From NCBI RefSeq assembly GCF_000577615.1, contig NZ_CBXX010000001.1, forward strand, positions 1 through 64,000: 64,000 nt of DNA. Reading direction: 5' to 3'. The DNA comes from Herbaspirillum sp. RV1423 (GTDB lineage: Bacteria; Pseudomonadota; Gammaproteobacteria; Burkholderiales; Burkholderiaceae_D). Position numbers and translations under genes: made by a program. Under the pieces are notes generated by a model. That model was not told the DNA's origin. It did no database searches and worked only from the letters and a program-made list of their open reading frames with translations. Positions 55,455-64,000 of this stretch are shown here, piece after piece. Position 1 is the stretch's first letter; each line of letters begins with the position of its first letter.

Positions 55455-58064
55455 TTAAGCAGCCTTGGCCGACGATGCGAGGAAGTCCTGCGCGAAGCGC
55501 TGCAGCACGCCGCCGGCTTCGTAAATGGAAACTTCCTCGGCGGTGTCGAGACGGCAGGTCATCGGCACTTCGACGCGTTCACCGTTCTTACGCATGATCA
55601 CCAGGGTGAGATCGGCGCGCGGGGTACGCTTGCCGATCACGTCGAAAGTTTCGGTGCCGTCGATGCCAAGTGTCTTGCGAGTCGTACCAGGCTTGAACTC
55701 CAGCGGCAGCACGCCCATTCCGATCAGATTGGTGCGGTGGATGCGCTCGAAGCCTTCGGCCGCGATCACTTCCACACCCGCCAGACGCACGCCCTTGGCC
55801 GCCCAGTCGCGCGACGAACCCTGGCCGTAGTCGGCGCCGGCGACGATGATCAGCGGCTGCTTGCGGTCCATATAGGTTTCGATCGCCTCCCACATGCGCA
55901 TGACCTTGCCTTCCGGCTCGACGCGCGCCAGCGAACCCTTCTTGACTGCGCCATCGACCACTGCCATTTCATTGACCAGTTGTGGATTGGCAAAGGTCGC
56001 GCGCAACGCGGTCAGGTGATCGCCGCGGTGGGTCGCATAGGAGTTGAAGTCTTCCTCCGGCAAACCCATCTTGGCCAGATATTCGCCGGCGGCCGAATCG
56101 GCCAGGATGGCGTTGGACGGCGACAGGTGATCGGTGGTGATATTGTCCGGCAGCACTGCCAACGCGCGCATGCCGGTCATCGTGCGTTCGCCGGCCAGGG
56201 CGCCTTCCCAGTATGGAGGACGACGGATGTAAGTGCTCATCGGGCGCCAGTCGTACAACGGGCTGACTTGCTCCCCCTTGTCGCGCTGCACGGCAAACAT
56301 CGGCGTGTAGACATTGCGGAACTGCTCCGGCTTCACCGACGCCTTGACCACGGCATTGATCTCTTCATCGCTCGGCCAGATATCCTTCAGGCGGATTTCC
56401 TTGCCGTCGACCACGGCCAGCACGTCTTTCTCGATGTCGAAACGGATGGTGCCGGCGATCGCGTACGCCACCACCAGCGGCGGCGACGCCAGGAAGGCTT
56501 GCTTGGCGTAAGGATGGATGCGGCCGTCGAAGTTGCGGTTGCCGGACAGCACGGCGGTCGCGTACAGATCGCGATCGATGATTTCCCGCTGGATTGCCGG
56601 ATCCAGCGCACCGGACATGCCGTTGCAGGTGGTGCAGGCGAACGCGACCACGCCGAAGCCCAGTTTCTCGAGGTCGCCGGTCAGGCCCGCTTCATCGAGA
56701 TACAGCGCCACGGTCTTGGAACCAGGCGCCAGCGACGACTTCACCCACGGCTTGCGGGTCAGGCCCAGCTTGTTGGCGTTGCGCGCCAGCAGGCCTGCGG
56801 CGATCACGTTGCGCGGATTGCTGGTGTTGGTGCAACTGGTGATGGCGGCGATGATCACGGCACCGTCCGGCATCAGGCCTTGCGCTTCCTGTGCGCGCGC
56901 CTTGTCCAGATCGACGGCGATGCCGCGCTCGGCCAGCGCCGACACCGGCAGGCGACGATGCGGGTTGGACGGGCCGGCGAGTGTGCGCACTACGGTGGAC
57001 AGATCGAACTTCAGCGTACGCTCGTACTGCGCCGACTTGAGGCTGTCGGCCCACAGACCGGCTTCTTTGGCGTAGGTCTCGACCAGCTTCACCTGGTCGT
57101 CGTCGCGGCCGGTGAGCTTCAGGTAGTCAATGGTTTGCTGATCGATGAAGAACATCGCCGCGGTCGCGCCATATTCAGGCGCCATGTTGGAGATCGTGGC
57201 GCGATCGCCGAGCGTCAGCGCGGAGGCGCCCTCGCCGCGGAACTCAAGGTAGGCGCCGACCACTTTCTCCTTGCGCAGGAATTCGGTCAGCGACAGCACG
57301 ACGTCGGTCGCGGTGATGCCCGGTTGCGGCTTGCCCGAAAGTTCCACGCCGATGATTTCCGGCAGGCGCATCCAGGAAGCACGACCCAGCATGACGTTCT
57401 CGGCCTCCAGGCCGCCAACGCCGACGGCGATCACGCCCAGCGCGTCGACATGCGGAGTATGGCTGTCGGTGCCGACGCAGGTGTCCGGGTAAGCCAGGCC
57501 GTTGTCGTTGTGGATCACCGGCGACATCTTTTCCAGATTGATCTGGTGCATGATGCCGTTGCCGGGCTGGATCACATTGACGTTCTTGAACGCCATTTTG
57601 GTCCAGTTGATGAAATGAAAACGGTCTTCATTGCGCCTGTCCTCGATGGCGCGATTCTTCTCGAACGCCTGCGGATCGAAGCCGCCGCACTCGACCGCCA
57701 GAGAGTGGTCGACAATCAGTTGCACTGGCACCACCGGGTTGACCTGGGCTGGATCGCCGCCCTGGTCGGCGATGGCGTCGCGCAGGCCGGCGAGGTCGAC
57801 CAGCGCGGTCTGGCCGAGGATGTCGTGGCAGACCACGCGCGCCGGAAACCACGGGAAGTCGCGCTCGCGCTTGCACTCGATGATCTGCGCCAGGCACTCG
57901 CCGAGAATGGTCGGATCGCAGCGACGCACCAGGTTCTCGGCATGCACGCGCGAGGTGTAGGGAAGCTTGTTCCAGGCGCCCGGCTTGATTGCCTCAACCG
58001 CGGCACGCGCGTCGAAATAATCCAGCTTGGTGCCAGGCAATGGCTTGCGGTTTGCGGTATTCAT
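55455..58064 (-). CDS. acnD: Fe/S-dependent 2-methylisocitrate dehydratase
   Basis: 869-residue aconitase-family enzyme that dehydrates 2-methylcitrate. The [4Fe-4S] cysteines are in ITSCTNTSNPRNV and ACTTCNGMSGALD, and the swivel domain has YGQGSSRDWAAKGVRLAGVE. Length and the linked prpF identify it as AcnD rather than a housekeeping aconitase. It lies 88 bases downstream of prpC. Confidence 0.95.
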   Translation of the reverse strand: MNTANRKPLPGTKLDYFDARAAVEAIKPGAWNKLPYTSRVHAENLVRRCDPTILGECLAQIIECKRERDFPWFPARVVCHDILGQTALVDLAGLRDAIADQGGDPAQVNPVVPVQLIVDHSLAVECGGFDPQAFEKNRAIEDRRNEDRFHFINWTKMAFKNVNVIQPGNGIMHQINLEKMSPVIHNDNGLAYPDTCVGTDSHTPHVDALGVIAVGVGGLEAENVMLGRASWMRLPEIIGVELSGKPQPGITATDVVLSLTEFLRKEKVVGAYLEFRGEGASALTLGDRATISNMAPEYGATAAMFFIDQQTIDYLKLTGRDDDQVKLVETYAKEAGLWADSLKSAQYERTLKFDLSTVVRTLAGPSNPHRRLPVSALAERGIAVDLDKARAQEAQGLMPDGAVIIAAITSCTNTSNPRNVIAAGLLARNANKLGLTRKPWVKSSLAPGSKTVALYLDEAGLTGDLEKLGFGVVAFACTTCNGMSGALDPAIQREIIDRDLYATAVLSGNRNFDGRIHPYAKQAFLASPPLVVAYAIAGTIRFDIEKDVLAVVDGKEIRLKDIWPSDEEINAVVKASVKPEQFRNVYTPMFAVQRDKGEQVSPLYDWRPMSTYIRRPPYWEGALAGERTMTGMRALAVLPDNITTDHLSPSNAILADSAAGEYLAKMGLPEEDFNSYATHRGDHLTALRATFANPQLVNEMAVVDGAVKKGSLARVEPEGKVMRMWEAIETYMDRKQPLIIVAGADYGQGSSRDWAAKGVRLAGVEVIAAEGFERIHRTNLIGMGVLPLEFKPGTTRKTLGIDGTETFDVIGKRTPRADLTLVIMRKNGERVEVPMTCRLDTAEEVSIYEAGGVLQRFAQDFLASSAKAA

Positions 58065-58152
58065 GGCTCAGTCCCGAAGGAAACATAGGTAAGAGTGACA
58101 GCCTGCCGCTTGAAGGCACGGCAGGCTGGGATGATTGGAATGCCGGCAAAAA

Positions 58153-59313
58153 TTACTTGCGCTTGCCGATCGGCACGAATTTCAAATCTTCCGGGCCGAC
58201 GTAATTGGCCGATGGGCGGATGATCTTGTTGTCGATGCGCTGCTCGATAATGTGCGCCGCCCAGCCCGAGGTGCGCGCGATCACGAACAGCGGCGTGAAC
58301 ATCGTGGTCGGCACCCCCATCATGTGATACGACACGGCCGAGAACCAGTCCAGGTTCGGGAACATTTTCTTGATGTCCCACATGACCGTTTCGAGACGCT
58401 CCGCGATGTCGAACATCTTGAGCGAACCGGCGTCCTTGGACAGGTTGCGCGCCACTTCCTTGATCACCTTGTTGCGCGGATCCGAGATCGTGTAGACCGG
58501 ATGGCCGAAGCCGATCACGACTTCCTTGTTCTCGACGCGGCGCTTGATGTCGGCTTCCGCTTCGTCCGGATTGTCGTAGCGTTTCTGGATTTCGAACGCA
58601 ACTTCATTGGCGCCGCCGTGCTTCGGTCCGCGCAACGCGCCGATCGCGCCGGTGATGGCGGAGTACATGTCCGAGCCGGTGCCGGCAATGACGCGGCCGG
58701 TGAAGGTGGAGGCGTTGAATTCGTGTTCCGCGTAGAGGATCAGCGAGGTGTGCATGGCCTTTTCCCATAGCGCAGACGGCTTCTCTCCATGCAACAGGTG
58801 CAGGAAATGCGCGCCGATGGAATCGTCGTCGGTTTCGACTTCGATGCGTTTGCCGTTGTGGCTGTAGTGATACCAGTACAGCAGCATGGAGCCCAGGGAT
58901 GCCATCAGGCGGTCGGCGATGTCGCGCGCGCCTGGGGTATTGTGGTCGTCTTTCTCTGGCAGCACACAGCCCAGCGCGGAAACGCCGGTACGCATCACGT
59001 CCATCGGATGCGACGCCGCCGGCAACCATTCCAGCGCCGCCTTGACGTTGGCCGGCAGCCCGCGCAGCGCTTTCAGCTTGGTCTTGTAAGCCCTCAGTTC
59101 GGCGTTGGTCGGCAGTTTGCCGTGCACCAGCAAGTGGGCGATTTCTTCGAATTCGCAACTGTCGGCGACGTCGAGAATATCGTAGCCGCGATAGTGCAAG
59201 TCATTGCCGGTCTTGCCGACGGTGCACAGTGCAGTATTGCCGGCGGTAACGCCGGACAGGGCAACGGATTTCTTTGGTTTGAATCCTGGTGCCGGTGCTT
59301 GTGTTTCGCTCAT
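58153..59313 (-). CDS. prpC: 2-Methylcitrate synthase
   Basis: 386-residue citrate-synthase-family enzyme condensing propionyl-CoA with oxaloacetate. The family motif is [20 protein letters not shown], and active-site [20 protein letters not shown] lies upstream. The compact N-terminus ([20 protein letters not shown]) is that of PrpC rather than the larger GltA. It is the second gene of the operon, 66 bases after prpB. Confidence 0.95.
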   Translation of the reverse strand: MSETQAPAPGFKPKKSVALSGVTAGNTALCTVGKTGNDLHYRGYDILDVADSCEFEEIAHLLVHGKLPTNAELRAYKTKLKALRGLPANVKAALEWLPAASHPMDVMRTGVSALGCVLPEKDDHNTPGARDIADRLMASLGSMLLYWYHYSHNGKRIEVETDDDSIGAHFLHLLHGEKPSALWEKAMHTSLILYAEHEFNASTFTGRVIAGTGSDMYSAITGAIGALRGPKHGGANEVAFEIQKRYDNPDEAEADIKRRVENKEVVIGFGHPVYTISDPRNKVIKEVARNLSKDAGSLKMFDIAERLETVMWDIKKMFPNLDWFSAVSYHMMGVPTTMFTPLFVIARTSGWAAHIIEQRIDNKIIRPSANYVGPEDLKFVPIGKRK

Positions 59314-59379
59314 GCGTATCTCCCTGCTGATGTATGAATGGTTGTAACGAAAAGGTGGAATTCCTGTACCGAATCTGGA

Positions 59380-60261
59380 TTATTTTTCCGCGTATTTTTT
59401 TTCCAGCAGATCGAACATCGGCTTGTTGACCAGACGCTGACGCTCGGCAAACGGCGTCACGAAATTCGGATCTTCATCGAGGCGATGGCTGTCGCGCAAC
59501 ACCGTCAGCGCCTTTTGCATGCCGGCCACGGCGCCTTGCAGCGCGGCATTGGCGTACAGCACGATGCCGTAACCGAGATCGCCCAGCTCGTCGGCGTTGA
59601 AGATCGGTGTCTTGCCGCCGATCACGAGATTCACCAGTTGCGGCTTGTCGAGCGCTTGCGGCAGGCGGCGGATCTCATCCGCGGTTTCGGTCGCTTCCAC
59701 GAACAGGATGTCGGCGCCAGCTTCGCTGTAGCGGGCCGCACGTTCCAGCGCATCTTCAAAACCGTGCACGCTGCGCGCATCGGTGCGCGCCATGATCAGC
59801 ATGCCGTCATTGCTGCGCGCATCGACGGCGGCGTGGATCTTGCCGACCATTTCGGCGCAGGAGATGACTTCCTTGCCGCTGAAATGTCCGCAACGCTTGG
59901 GCGACACCTGGTCTTCCAACTGCACGGCGTCGGCGCCGGCGCGTTCCAGCGTGCGAATCGTGTGACGCACGTTGAGTGCATTGCCGAAGCCGGTGTCGGC
60001 GTCGACGATCAGCGGAATCTCCACCGCGTCGCGAATACGCGCGGTGTGGTCGGCCAGCTCGTTGAGGCCGATGAAGCCCTGATCCGGCATGCCGAAGTAC
60101 ATGTTGGTCACGCCGGCGCCTGTGATGTAGAGCGCTTCAAAACCGAGATCGGCAATCACCCGCGCCGACAACGCATTGAAGGCCCCGGGAACCAGCAGGC
60201 CCTTTCGTGCGTTGACCTTGTCGCGCAGGATTTGTTTGGTGGTTTGAGAAGTGTTGGTCAT
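59380..60261 (-). CDS. prpB: 2-Methylisocitrate lyase
   Basis: 293-residue enzyme of the isocitrate-lyase/PEP-mutase superfamily that splits methylisocitrate to pyruvate and succinate. The active-site loop PKRCGHFSGKEV (KxCGH) and LIVDADTGFGNALNVRHTIR, with its metal-binding aspartates, are present. It is the first gene downstream of the sigma-54 promoter. Confidence 0.96.
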   Translation of the reverse strand: MTNTSQTTKQILRDKVNARKGLLVPGAFNALSARVIADLGFEALYITGAGVTNMYFGMPDQGFIGLNELADHTARIRDAVEIPLIVDADTGFGNALNVRHTIRTLERAGADAVQLEDQVSPKRCGHFSGKEVISCAEMVGKIHAAVDARSNDGMLIMARTDARSVHGFEDALERAARYSEAGADILFVEATETADEIRRLPQALDKPQLVNLVIGGKTPIFNADELGDLGYGIVLYANAALQGAVAGMQKALTVLRDSHRLDEDPNFVTPFAERQRLVNKPMFDLLEKKYAEK

Positions 60262-60502
60262 ACGGAGTCCTTGAAGTTGCGTGTTTCAGCGATGTGGATG
60301 CCTCTGCTTATTGCAATGCGCGTGCCATGCGGATCGCCTCTGGATGTTGCATCGCGACAGAAATGAACGTTTCAGAACAAGCATCGTTAAATCAACGAGT
60401 TATCCGAACTTTCCTCTCGACAACATCAATTTTTCGGCTGCCTGGCGTTCCTGTAATGTGTTACAGTTGAAACGTTTGAAACATTCATATGAAACATGAA
60501 AC
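60262..60502. other. Divergent control region prpB / prpR
   Basis: 241 bases between the operon and its activator. It holds a consensus sigma-54 promoter facing prpB (60312-60327) and, about 125-195 bases away next to prpR, a palindrome and a run of TGAAAC repeats. This is the usual layout of an enhancer-dependent promoter. Confidence 0.8.
60312..60327 (-). promoter_or_regulatory. Sigma-54 promoter of the prp operon
   Basis: Read on the minus strand the sequence is TGGCAC-GCGCA-TTGCA, a full match to the -24/-12 consensus TGGCACN5TTGCW. It lies about 50 bases upstream of the prpB start in the right orientation, and the divergent gene encodes a sigma-54 activator. Confidence 0.92.
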
Positions 60503-60509
60503 ATGAAGC
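60452..60509. promoter_or_regulatory. Candidate PrpR enhancer sites
   Basis: TGTAA-tgtg-TTACA (60452-60465) is a perfect inverted repeat. It is followed by TGAAAC at 60468, 60477, 60490 and 60497 and the near match TGAAGC at 60504. The last two copies overlap the prpR start (60503), which has no separate ribosome site, suggesting that PrpR represses its own translation or transcription. Protein identity is inferred. Confidence 0.5.
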
Positions 60510-62149
60510 GTCCCTCGCCTCAATCCCGTGATCAAAGCGACAAACCGGTCATCTGGACTGTTTCGGTGTCGCGCCTGTTCGAGCTGTTTCGCGACATCAC
60601 GCTCGAGTTCGACGACCAGGCCGACATCGAACCGATTCCGCTGGGGTTCGAAGATGCCGTACGGCATATTCGCGAACGCCTCGCCACCGAACGTTGCGAT
60701 GCGGTCATTGCTGCCGGCTCCAACGGCGCCTACCTCAAGAGCCGCCTGTCGGTGCCGGTCATCATCGCCAAGGCCAGCGGCTTCGACGTGATGCAGGCGC
60801 TGGCGCGGGCGCGCAAGATAACCCCCGACATCGGCCTGATCACCTATCAGGAAACCATGCCGGCGTTGAGCGAATTCCAGAGCACCTTCGGCCTCAACAT
60901 CGTGCAGCGCACCTACGCCACCGAGGAAGACGCGCGCTCGCAAATCAACGAACTGAAAGCCGCCGGCATCAAAGCCATCGTCGGCGCCGGCCTGATCACC
61001 GATCTGGCCGAGGAAGCCGGGCTGGCCGGCATCTTCGTGTATTCCGCCGCATCCATCCGTCAGGCTTTCGACGACGCGCTGGAACTGGCCCGTCTGACGC
61101 AACTGGAGTCGACGCGCGGACGCAGCTTTCCGGTGGCCGACACCTTGCGCGCCAAACATCACATCAACGACTTGCGCGGCGACTCGGCGGCGATGGAAAG
61201 CGTGCGGCAGTCGATCACGCTGTTCGCCAAATCGCCCGCGACCGTGCTGATCCAGGGCGAAACCGGCACCGGCAAGGAACTCGCGGCGCAAGCCATCCAT
61301 CGCGCGCATCCGCAGATGCAGGGCAAGGTGCAGGCGCACCATCCTTTCGTCGCGGTCAATTGCGGCGCGCTGGCGGAGTCGCTGCTGGAGTCGGAGTTGT
61401 TCGGCTATGAGGAAGGCGCTTTCACCGGTTCGCGCCGCGGCGGCCGCGCCGGCTTGTTCGAAGCGGCGCATCGCGGCACCCTCTTCCTCGATGAGATCGG
61501 CGAGATGCCGCTGCCGCTGCAGACGCGCCTGCTGCGCGTACTCGAAGAACGTGAAGTGGTACGCGTCGGCGGCACGCGGCCGATACCGGTCAGCGTGCGC
61601 ATCATCAGCGCCACGCATTGCGACCTCGACAACCGCGTCAAGGAGGGTCGCTTCCGCGCCGACCTGTTCTATCGCCTGAGCGTATTGCGCATGACGCTGC
61701 CGCCGTTGCGCGAGCGACCGGACGATCTCGCTCCGCTGGCGGAGTGGTGCCTGAAGAATGCGCTGGCGGCGATGGACATTCGTCCGCATGCCAACCTGCA
61801 TGCCGAGATATTGCGCTGCGCGCCGCTGCTGGCGCGCTACGGCTGGCCCGGCAATGTGCGCGAACTGCGCAACCTGATGGAACGCCTGGCCTTGTTTCTC
61901 GCGGCCGAGCCGCTGCAGGCGCTGACGCCGAACCTGATTGCACGCATCGCGCCGGAAATTCTGCCCGATGACGCGTCCGCAACGCTTGCCGCATCGATGC
62001 CGATCGGTCGGGGTTCGATCAATGCCCCAACTTCCGAAGAATCGCTGCAACAAGTGCTGGCGCGGTTCGACGGCAACCGCGCCGCCACCGCCAAATATCT
62101 CGGCATCAGCCGCACAACTTTGTGGCGCAAACTGGGCGAAAAAAGTTAA
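60503..62149 (+). CDS. prpR: Propionate catabolism sigma-54-dependent activator PrpR
   Basis: 548-residue enhancer-binding protein. The N-terminal PrpR_N ligand domain (about 1-200) should sense 2-methylcitrate. The central AAA+ domain has Walker A GETGTGKE, the sigma-54 contact loop as [11 protein letters not shown] (GAFTGS in place of GAFTGA) and Walker [13 protein letters not shown]. The C-terminal Fis-type helix-turn-helix ends [20 protein letters not shown]. It is divergent from prpB, whose promoter is sigma-54 type. Confidence 0.95.
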   Translation: MKRPSPQSRDQSDKPVIWTVSVSRLFELFRDITLEFDDQADIEPIPLGFEDAVRHIRERLATERCDAVIAAGSNGAYLKSRLSVPVIIAKASGFDVMQALARARKITPDIGLITYQETMPALSEFQSTFGLNIVQRTYATEEDARSQINELKAAGIKAIVGAGLITDLAEEAGLAGIFVYSAASIRQAFDDALELARLTQLESTRGRSFPVADTLRAKHHINDLRGDSAAMESVRQSITLFAKSPATVLIQGETGTGKELAAQAIHRAHPQMQGKVQAHHPFVAVNCGALAESLLESELFGYEEGAFTGSRRGGRAGLFEAAHRGTLFLDEIGEMPLPLQTRLLRVLEEREVVRVGGTRPIPVSVRIISATHCDLDNRVKEGRFRADLFYRLSVLRMTLPPLRERPDDLAPLAEWCLKNALAAMDIRPHANLHAEILRCAPLLARYGWPGNVRELRNLMERLALFLAAEPLQALTPNLIARIAPEILPDDASATLAASMPIGRGSINAPTSEESLQQVLARFDGNRAATAKYLGISRTTLWRKLGEKS

Positions 62150-62421
62150 CCCGCTGCGGCACATTCGATAACGCCTCCCCCTTCGATTTTGGTCCACAAG
62201 CGGATTAAGGAGGCAACGATTCCCATCATTCAGGAATCGCATCCGACGCTCGGCCCTGCGCAGCGAAACACGATTGACAGCCGCGCGCGCATGCACGTAT
62301 TCTCGTCCGGTCGCCGCCATCAACGGGATATTGTTTACGCATTGTTCATGCTCAAACAGCATGACGCCGAATCGCCTCGGCGCCGACATTCATATCAACA
62401 ATCTCACCATCGGGAAAACAC
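62150..62421. other. Spacer between prpR and the MHS transporter gene
   Basis: 272 bases. A 78-codon open frame (62189-62425) runs through it but has no ribosome site, a histidine/arginine-rich composition and an end overlapping the next start. It is not regarded as a gene. No promoter could be assigned. Confidence 0.5.
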
Positions 62422-63732
62422 ATGAACAATAAGAGCCCTGCAACAAGCAGCCCAGCCAGCCCAGCCAGCCTTGAAGCGCCGGCCGGACTTCACCCCCAGA
62501 CCTGGCGTGCGGTCATCTCCTCATCGATCGGCAATGCGCTGGAATGGTTTGACGTGCTGATCTACGGCGCCTTCGCCGTGGTCATCGCCAAGCTGTTTTT
62601 CCCCACCGACAATGACACCGTCTCGCTGCTGCTGACCTTCGCGACCTTCGGCGTGTCGTTCTTCATGCGTCCGCTCGGCGCCGTCGTCCTCGGCGCGTAT
62701 TCCGACCGGGTGGGACGCAAGGCGGCGCTGTCGCTGTCCATCGTCTTGATGACGATCGGCACGGCAATGATCGCCCTCATGCCGACCTATTCCAGCATCG
62801 GGCTGTGGGCGCCTGCGGGCATCGTGCTGGCGCGCCTGATCCAGGGCTTTTCGGCCGGCGGCGAGTTCGGCAGTTCCACGGCATTCCTGGTGGAACATGC
62901 GCCGCATCGCCGCGGATTTTTCTCGAGCTGGCAAGTTGCCAGCCAGGGCCTGAGCCTGTTGCTGGCGGCGGTGTTCGGCGCCGCGCTGAATGGTTGGCTG
63001 ACCCCGGAGCAATTGCATTCCTGGGGCTGGCGCCTGCCTTTCCTGTTCGGTTTGCTGATCGGCCCGGCCGGTTTCTATATCCGTCGCCACCTCGATGAAT
63101 CGCCGGAATTCGCCACCGCAGAACGCACCGAGACGCCGCTGCGCGACACCTTCGCGCATCAGAAAATGCGCCTGCTGATCGGCACCGGCAGCGTCATCAT
63201 GGCGACCGTATCGGTCTACCTGGCGCTGTACATGCCGACCTATGCGATCAAGCAATTGGGCATGCCGGCATGGTCGTCGTATGCGGCGACCATCGTCTCG
63301 GGACTGATCATGATGGTGGCGTCGCCGCTGGTGGGCGAGCTGTCCGACAAGTATGGCCGTACGCCGTTCATGATCGGCAGCAGCCTGGCGTTCGTGGTGT
63401 TCACGTATCCGATGTTCGTGTTCCTGACCGGCGCGCCCACGTTCGTCAACCTGTTGCTGCTGCAGATCGCGATCGGCGTGCTGATGACAATCTACTTCGC
63501 TTCGATGCCGGCGCTGCTGGCCGACGTTTTCCCGGTACAGACGCGCGGCACCGGCATGTCGCTGAGCTATAACATCGCAGTGATGATCTTCGGCGGTTTT
63601 GCCGGCCTGATCATTACCTGGCTCATCCAGGCAACCGGCAACAAATTGTCGGTGAGCTTCTTCGTGATCCTGGGTGCATCGCTGAGTTTCATCGCTTCGA
63701 TGGCGGCGCGTTATCGCCTGAAGGTGCGTTAA
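62422..63732 (+). CDS. MHS-family MFS metabolite:H+ symporter
   Basis: 436-residue inner-membrane transporter with 12 predicted helices. SSSIGNALEWFDVLIYGAFA and RPLGAVVLGAYSDRVGRKAA are the diagnostic first-helix and motif A sequences of the metabolite:H+ symporter (citrate/proline/ketoglutarate) group. RLIQGFSAGGEFGSSTAFLV follows in helix 4. A short Ser/Pro/Ala-rich N-terminus precedes them. Its position after prpR suggests uptake of propionate or a related carboxylate, but the substrate is unproven. Confidence 0.9.
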   Translation: MNNKSPATSSPASPASLEAPAGLHPQTWRAVISSSIGNALEWFDVLIYGAFAVVIAKLFFPTDNDTVSLLLTFATFGVSFFMRPLGAVVLGAYSDRVGRKAALSLSIVLMTIGTAMIALMPTYSSIGLWAPAGIVLARLIQGFSAGGEFGSSTAFLVEHAPHRRGFFSSWQVASQGLSLLLAAVFGAALNGWLTPEQLHSWGWRLPFLFGLLIGPAGFYIRRHLDESPEFATAERTETPLRDTFAHQKMRLLIGTGSVIMATVSVYLALYMPTYAIKQLGMPAWSSYAATIVSGLIMMVASPLVGELSDKYGRTPFMIGSSLAFVVFTYPMFVFLTGAPTFVNLLLLQIAIGVLMTIYFASMPALLADVFPVQTRGTGMSLSYNIAVMIFGGFAGLIITWLIQATGNKLSVSFFVILGASLSFIASMAARYRLKVR

Positions 63733-63777
63733 TTCCCCATGCTTCGTCGACCCGCATTGCGCGGTCGATAAAAAAAT

Positions 63778-63816
63778 GGGCCGGTTTCGATAACGAAGCC
63801 GGCCCTTATTATTTTG
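63778..63816 (+). terminator. Rho-independent terminator after the MHS transporter gene
   Basis: A 12-bp stem (63778-63789 with 63794-63805, GGGCCGGTTTCG/CGAAGCCGGCCC) with a 4-base loop is followed by a T-rich tract. The A-run before it means it may also serve the leftward ntrC transcript. Confidence 0.85.
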
Positions 63817-63920
63817 TTGATTTCCATCGCATCTGCACGCGCTCTGGCGAGACGTCCACCGCGATTTATTTTATTTCCCTACCCCCTGCCGCTTCCCGCT
63901 TCCCCTTACGTTTCTTTGTC

Positions 63921-64000
63921 TCAATCGTCCTCGGCGCCGCCAATGCCGAGTTCCTGAATCTTGCGTGTGATCGTGTTGCGACCGATGCCCAAGCGCACTG
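63921..64000 (-). CDS. ntrC: NtrC-type nitrogen regulator, C-terminal end (partial)
   Basis: The last 26 codons of a leftward gene that continues beyond the window. It reads VRLGIGRNTITRKIQELGIG followed by GAEDD and stop. LGIGRNTITRKIQELG is the Fis-like DNA-binding helix-turn-helix that ends NtrC (NR-I), the sigma-54 activator of nitrogen-assimilation genes. The rest cannot be seen, so assignment rests on this signature alone. Confidence 0.75.
   Translation of the reverse strand, partial: VRLGIGRNTITRKIQELGIGGAEDD

Noticed and set aside
55737..58088. 783-codon open frame on the plus strand across acnD
   Set aside because: Shadow of acnD, whose cluster cysteines and swivel-domain motifs are intact on the minus strand.
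62189..62425. 78-codon frame before the MHS transporter gene
   Set aside because: No ribosome site, odd His/Arg-rich composition, and its stop overlaps the real gene start.

Overview
The window is a high-GC chromosomal segment from a betaproteobacterium, most likely a Herbaspirillum-like member of the Oxalobacteraceae. This is inferred from gene content and protein style: the metG/scpA/panC housekeeping genes, the DUF934 and DUF3460 proteins, and a methylcitrate locus with acnD/prpF. No rRNA, tRNA, CRISPR array or intact prophage is visible.

Layout. (1) 1-2920: REP-like DNA, then metG and a GNAT acetyltransferase. (2) 3119-8181: a four-gene unit with translational overlaps (SorC-type regulator, glpD-type dehydrogenase, HAD phosphatase, Na/Pi-type transporter with a PhoU-like tail). 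(3) 8202-16239 (minus): an orphan type VI secretion island with VgrG, a Tle3-type lipase effector, two Tli3-like lipoprotein immunity paralogues, a chimeric effector remnant, a PAAR protein and an unknown membrane protein. (4) 16552-20003: BamE-like lipoprotein, DUF3460, scpA, panC and a BtuF-like binding protein. (5) 20015-24010 (minus): cobalamin uptake genes btuB, btuC and btuD behind a B12 riboswitch. (6) 24484-27110: an isolated cheZ-cheA pair behind a possible sigma-28 promoter. (7) 27238-36554: MarC, then the assimilatory sulfate block (cysB, TauE, cysI, DUF934, cysH, cysD, cysN, siroheme methyltransferase, CsaA). (8) 36546-40781: a CbiX-type chelatase and lptG/lptF on the minus strand, pepA divergent. 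(9) 40833-46727: accessory genes, with an isolated phage-type YdaS/S24 repressor switch, an MFS/HxlR pair with a palindromic operator, MipA, a DUF4157 protein with a ParB/Srx-like tail, and an AlpA-like remnant. (10) 46866-49900: xthA, then an acetyltransferase/small protein/AraC/cupin run. (11) 50010-63732: the 2-methylcitrate (propionate) pathway prpB-prpC-acnD-prpF-(MliC-like)-prpD-prpE, with divergent prpR and a consensus sigma-54 promoter, then an MHS-family transporter. (12) The 3' end of ntrC enters at the right edge.

How the genes work together. The cys genes carry sulfate from activation (CysDN) through an Fe-S type APS/PAPS reductase (CysH) and sulfite reductase (CysI), with siroheme supplied by the SUMT and possibly the CbiX-like chelatase. 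CysB is the expected regulator. PrpR with sigma-54 should drive prpB onward so that propionate is oxidised to pyruvate and succinate. The riboswitch should turn off BtuBCD when B12 is plentiful. The T6SS island looks like a delivery cassette (spike, tip, lipase, immunity) using a secretion machine encoded elsewhere. It carries clear traces of tandem duplication and in-frame deletion.

The least explained items are the DUF4157/DGHHR protein, the T6SS-linked four-helix membrane protein, the chimeric effector remnant, and the orphan cI/Cro-like switch.
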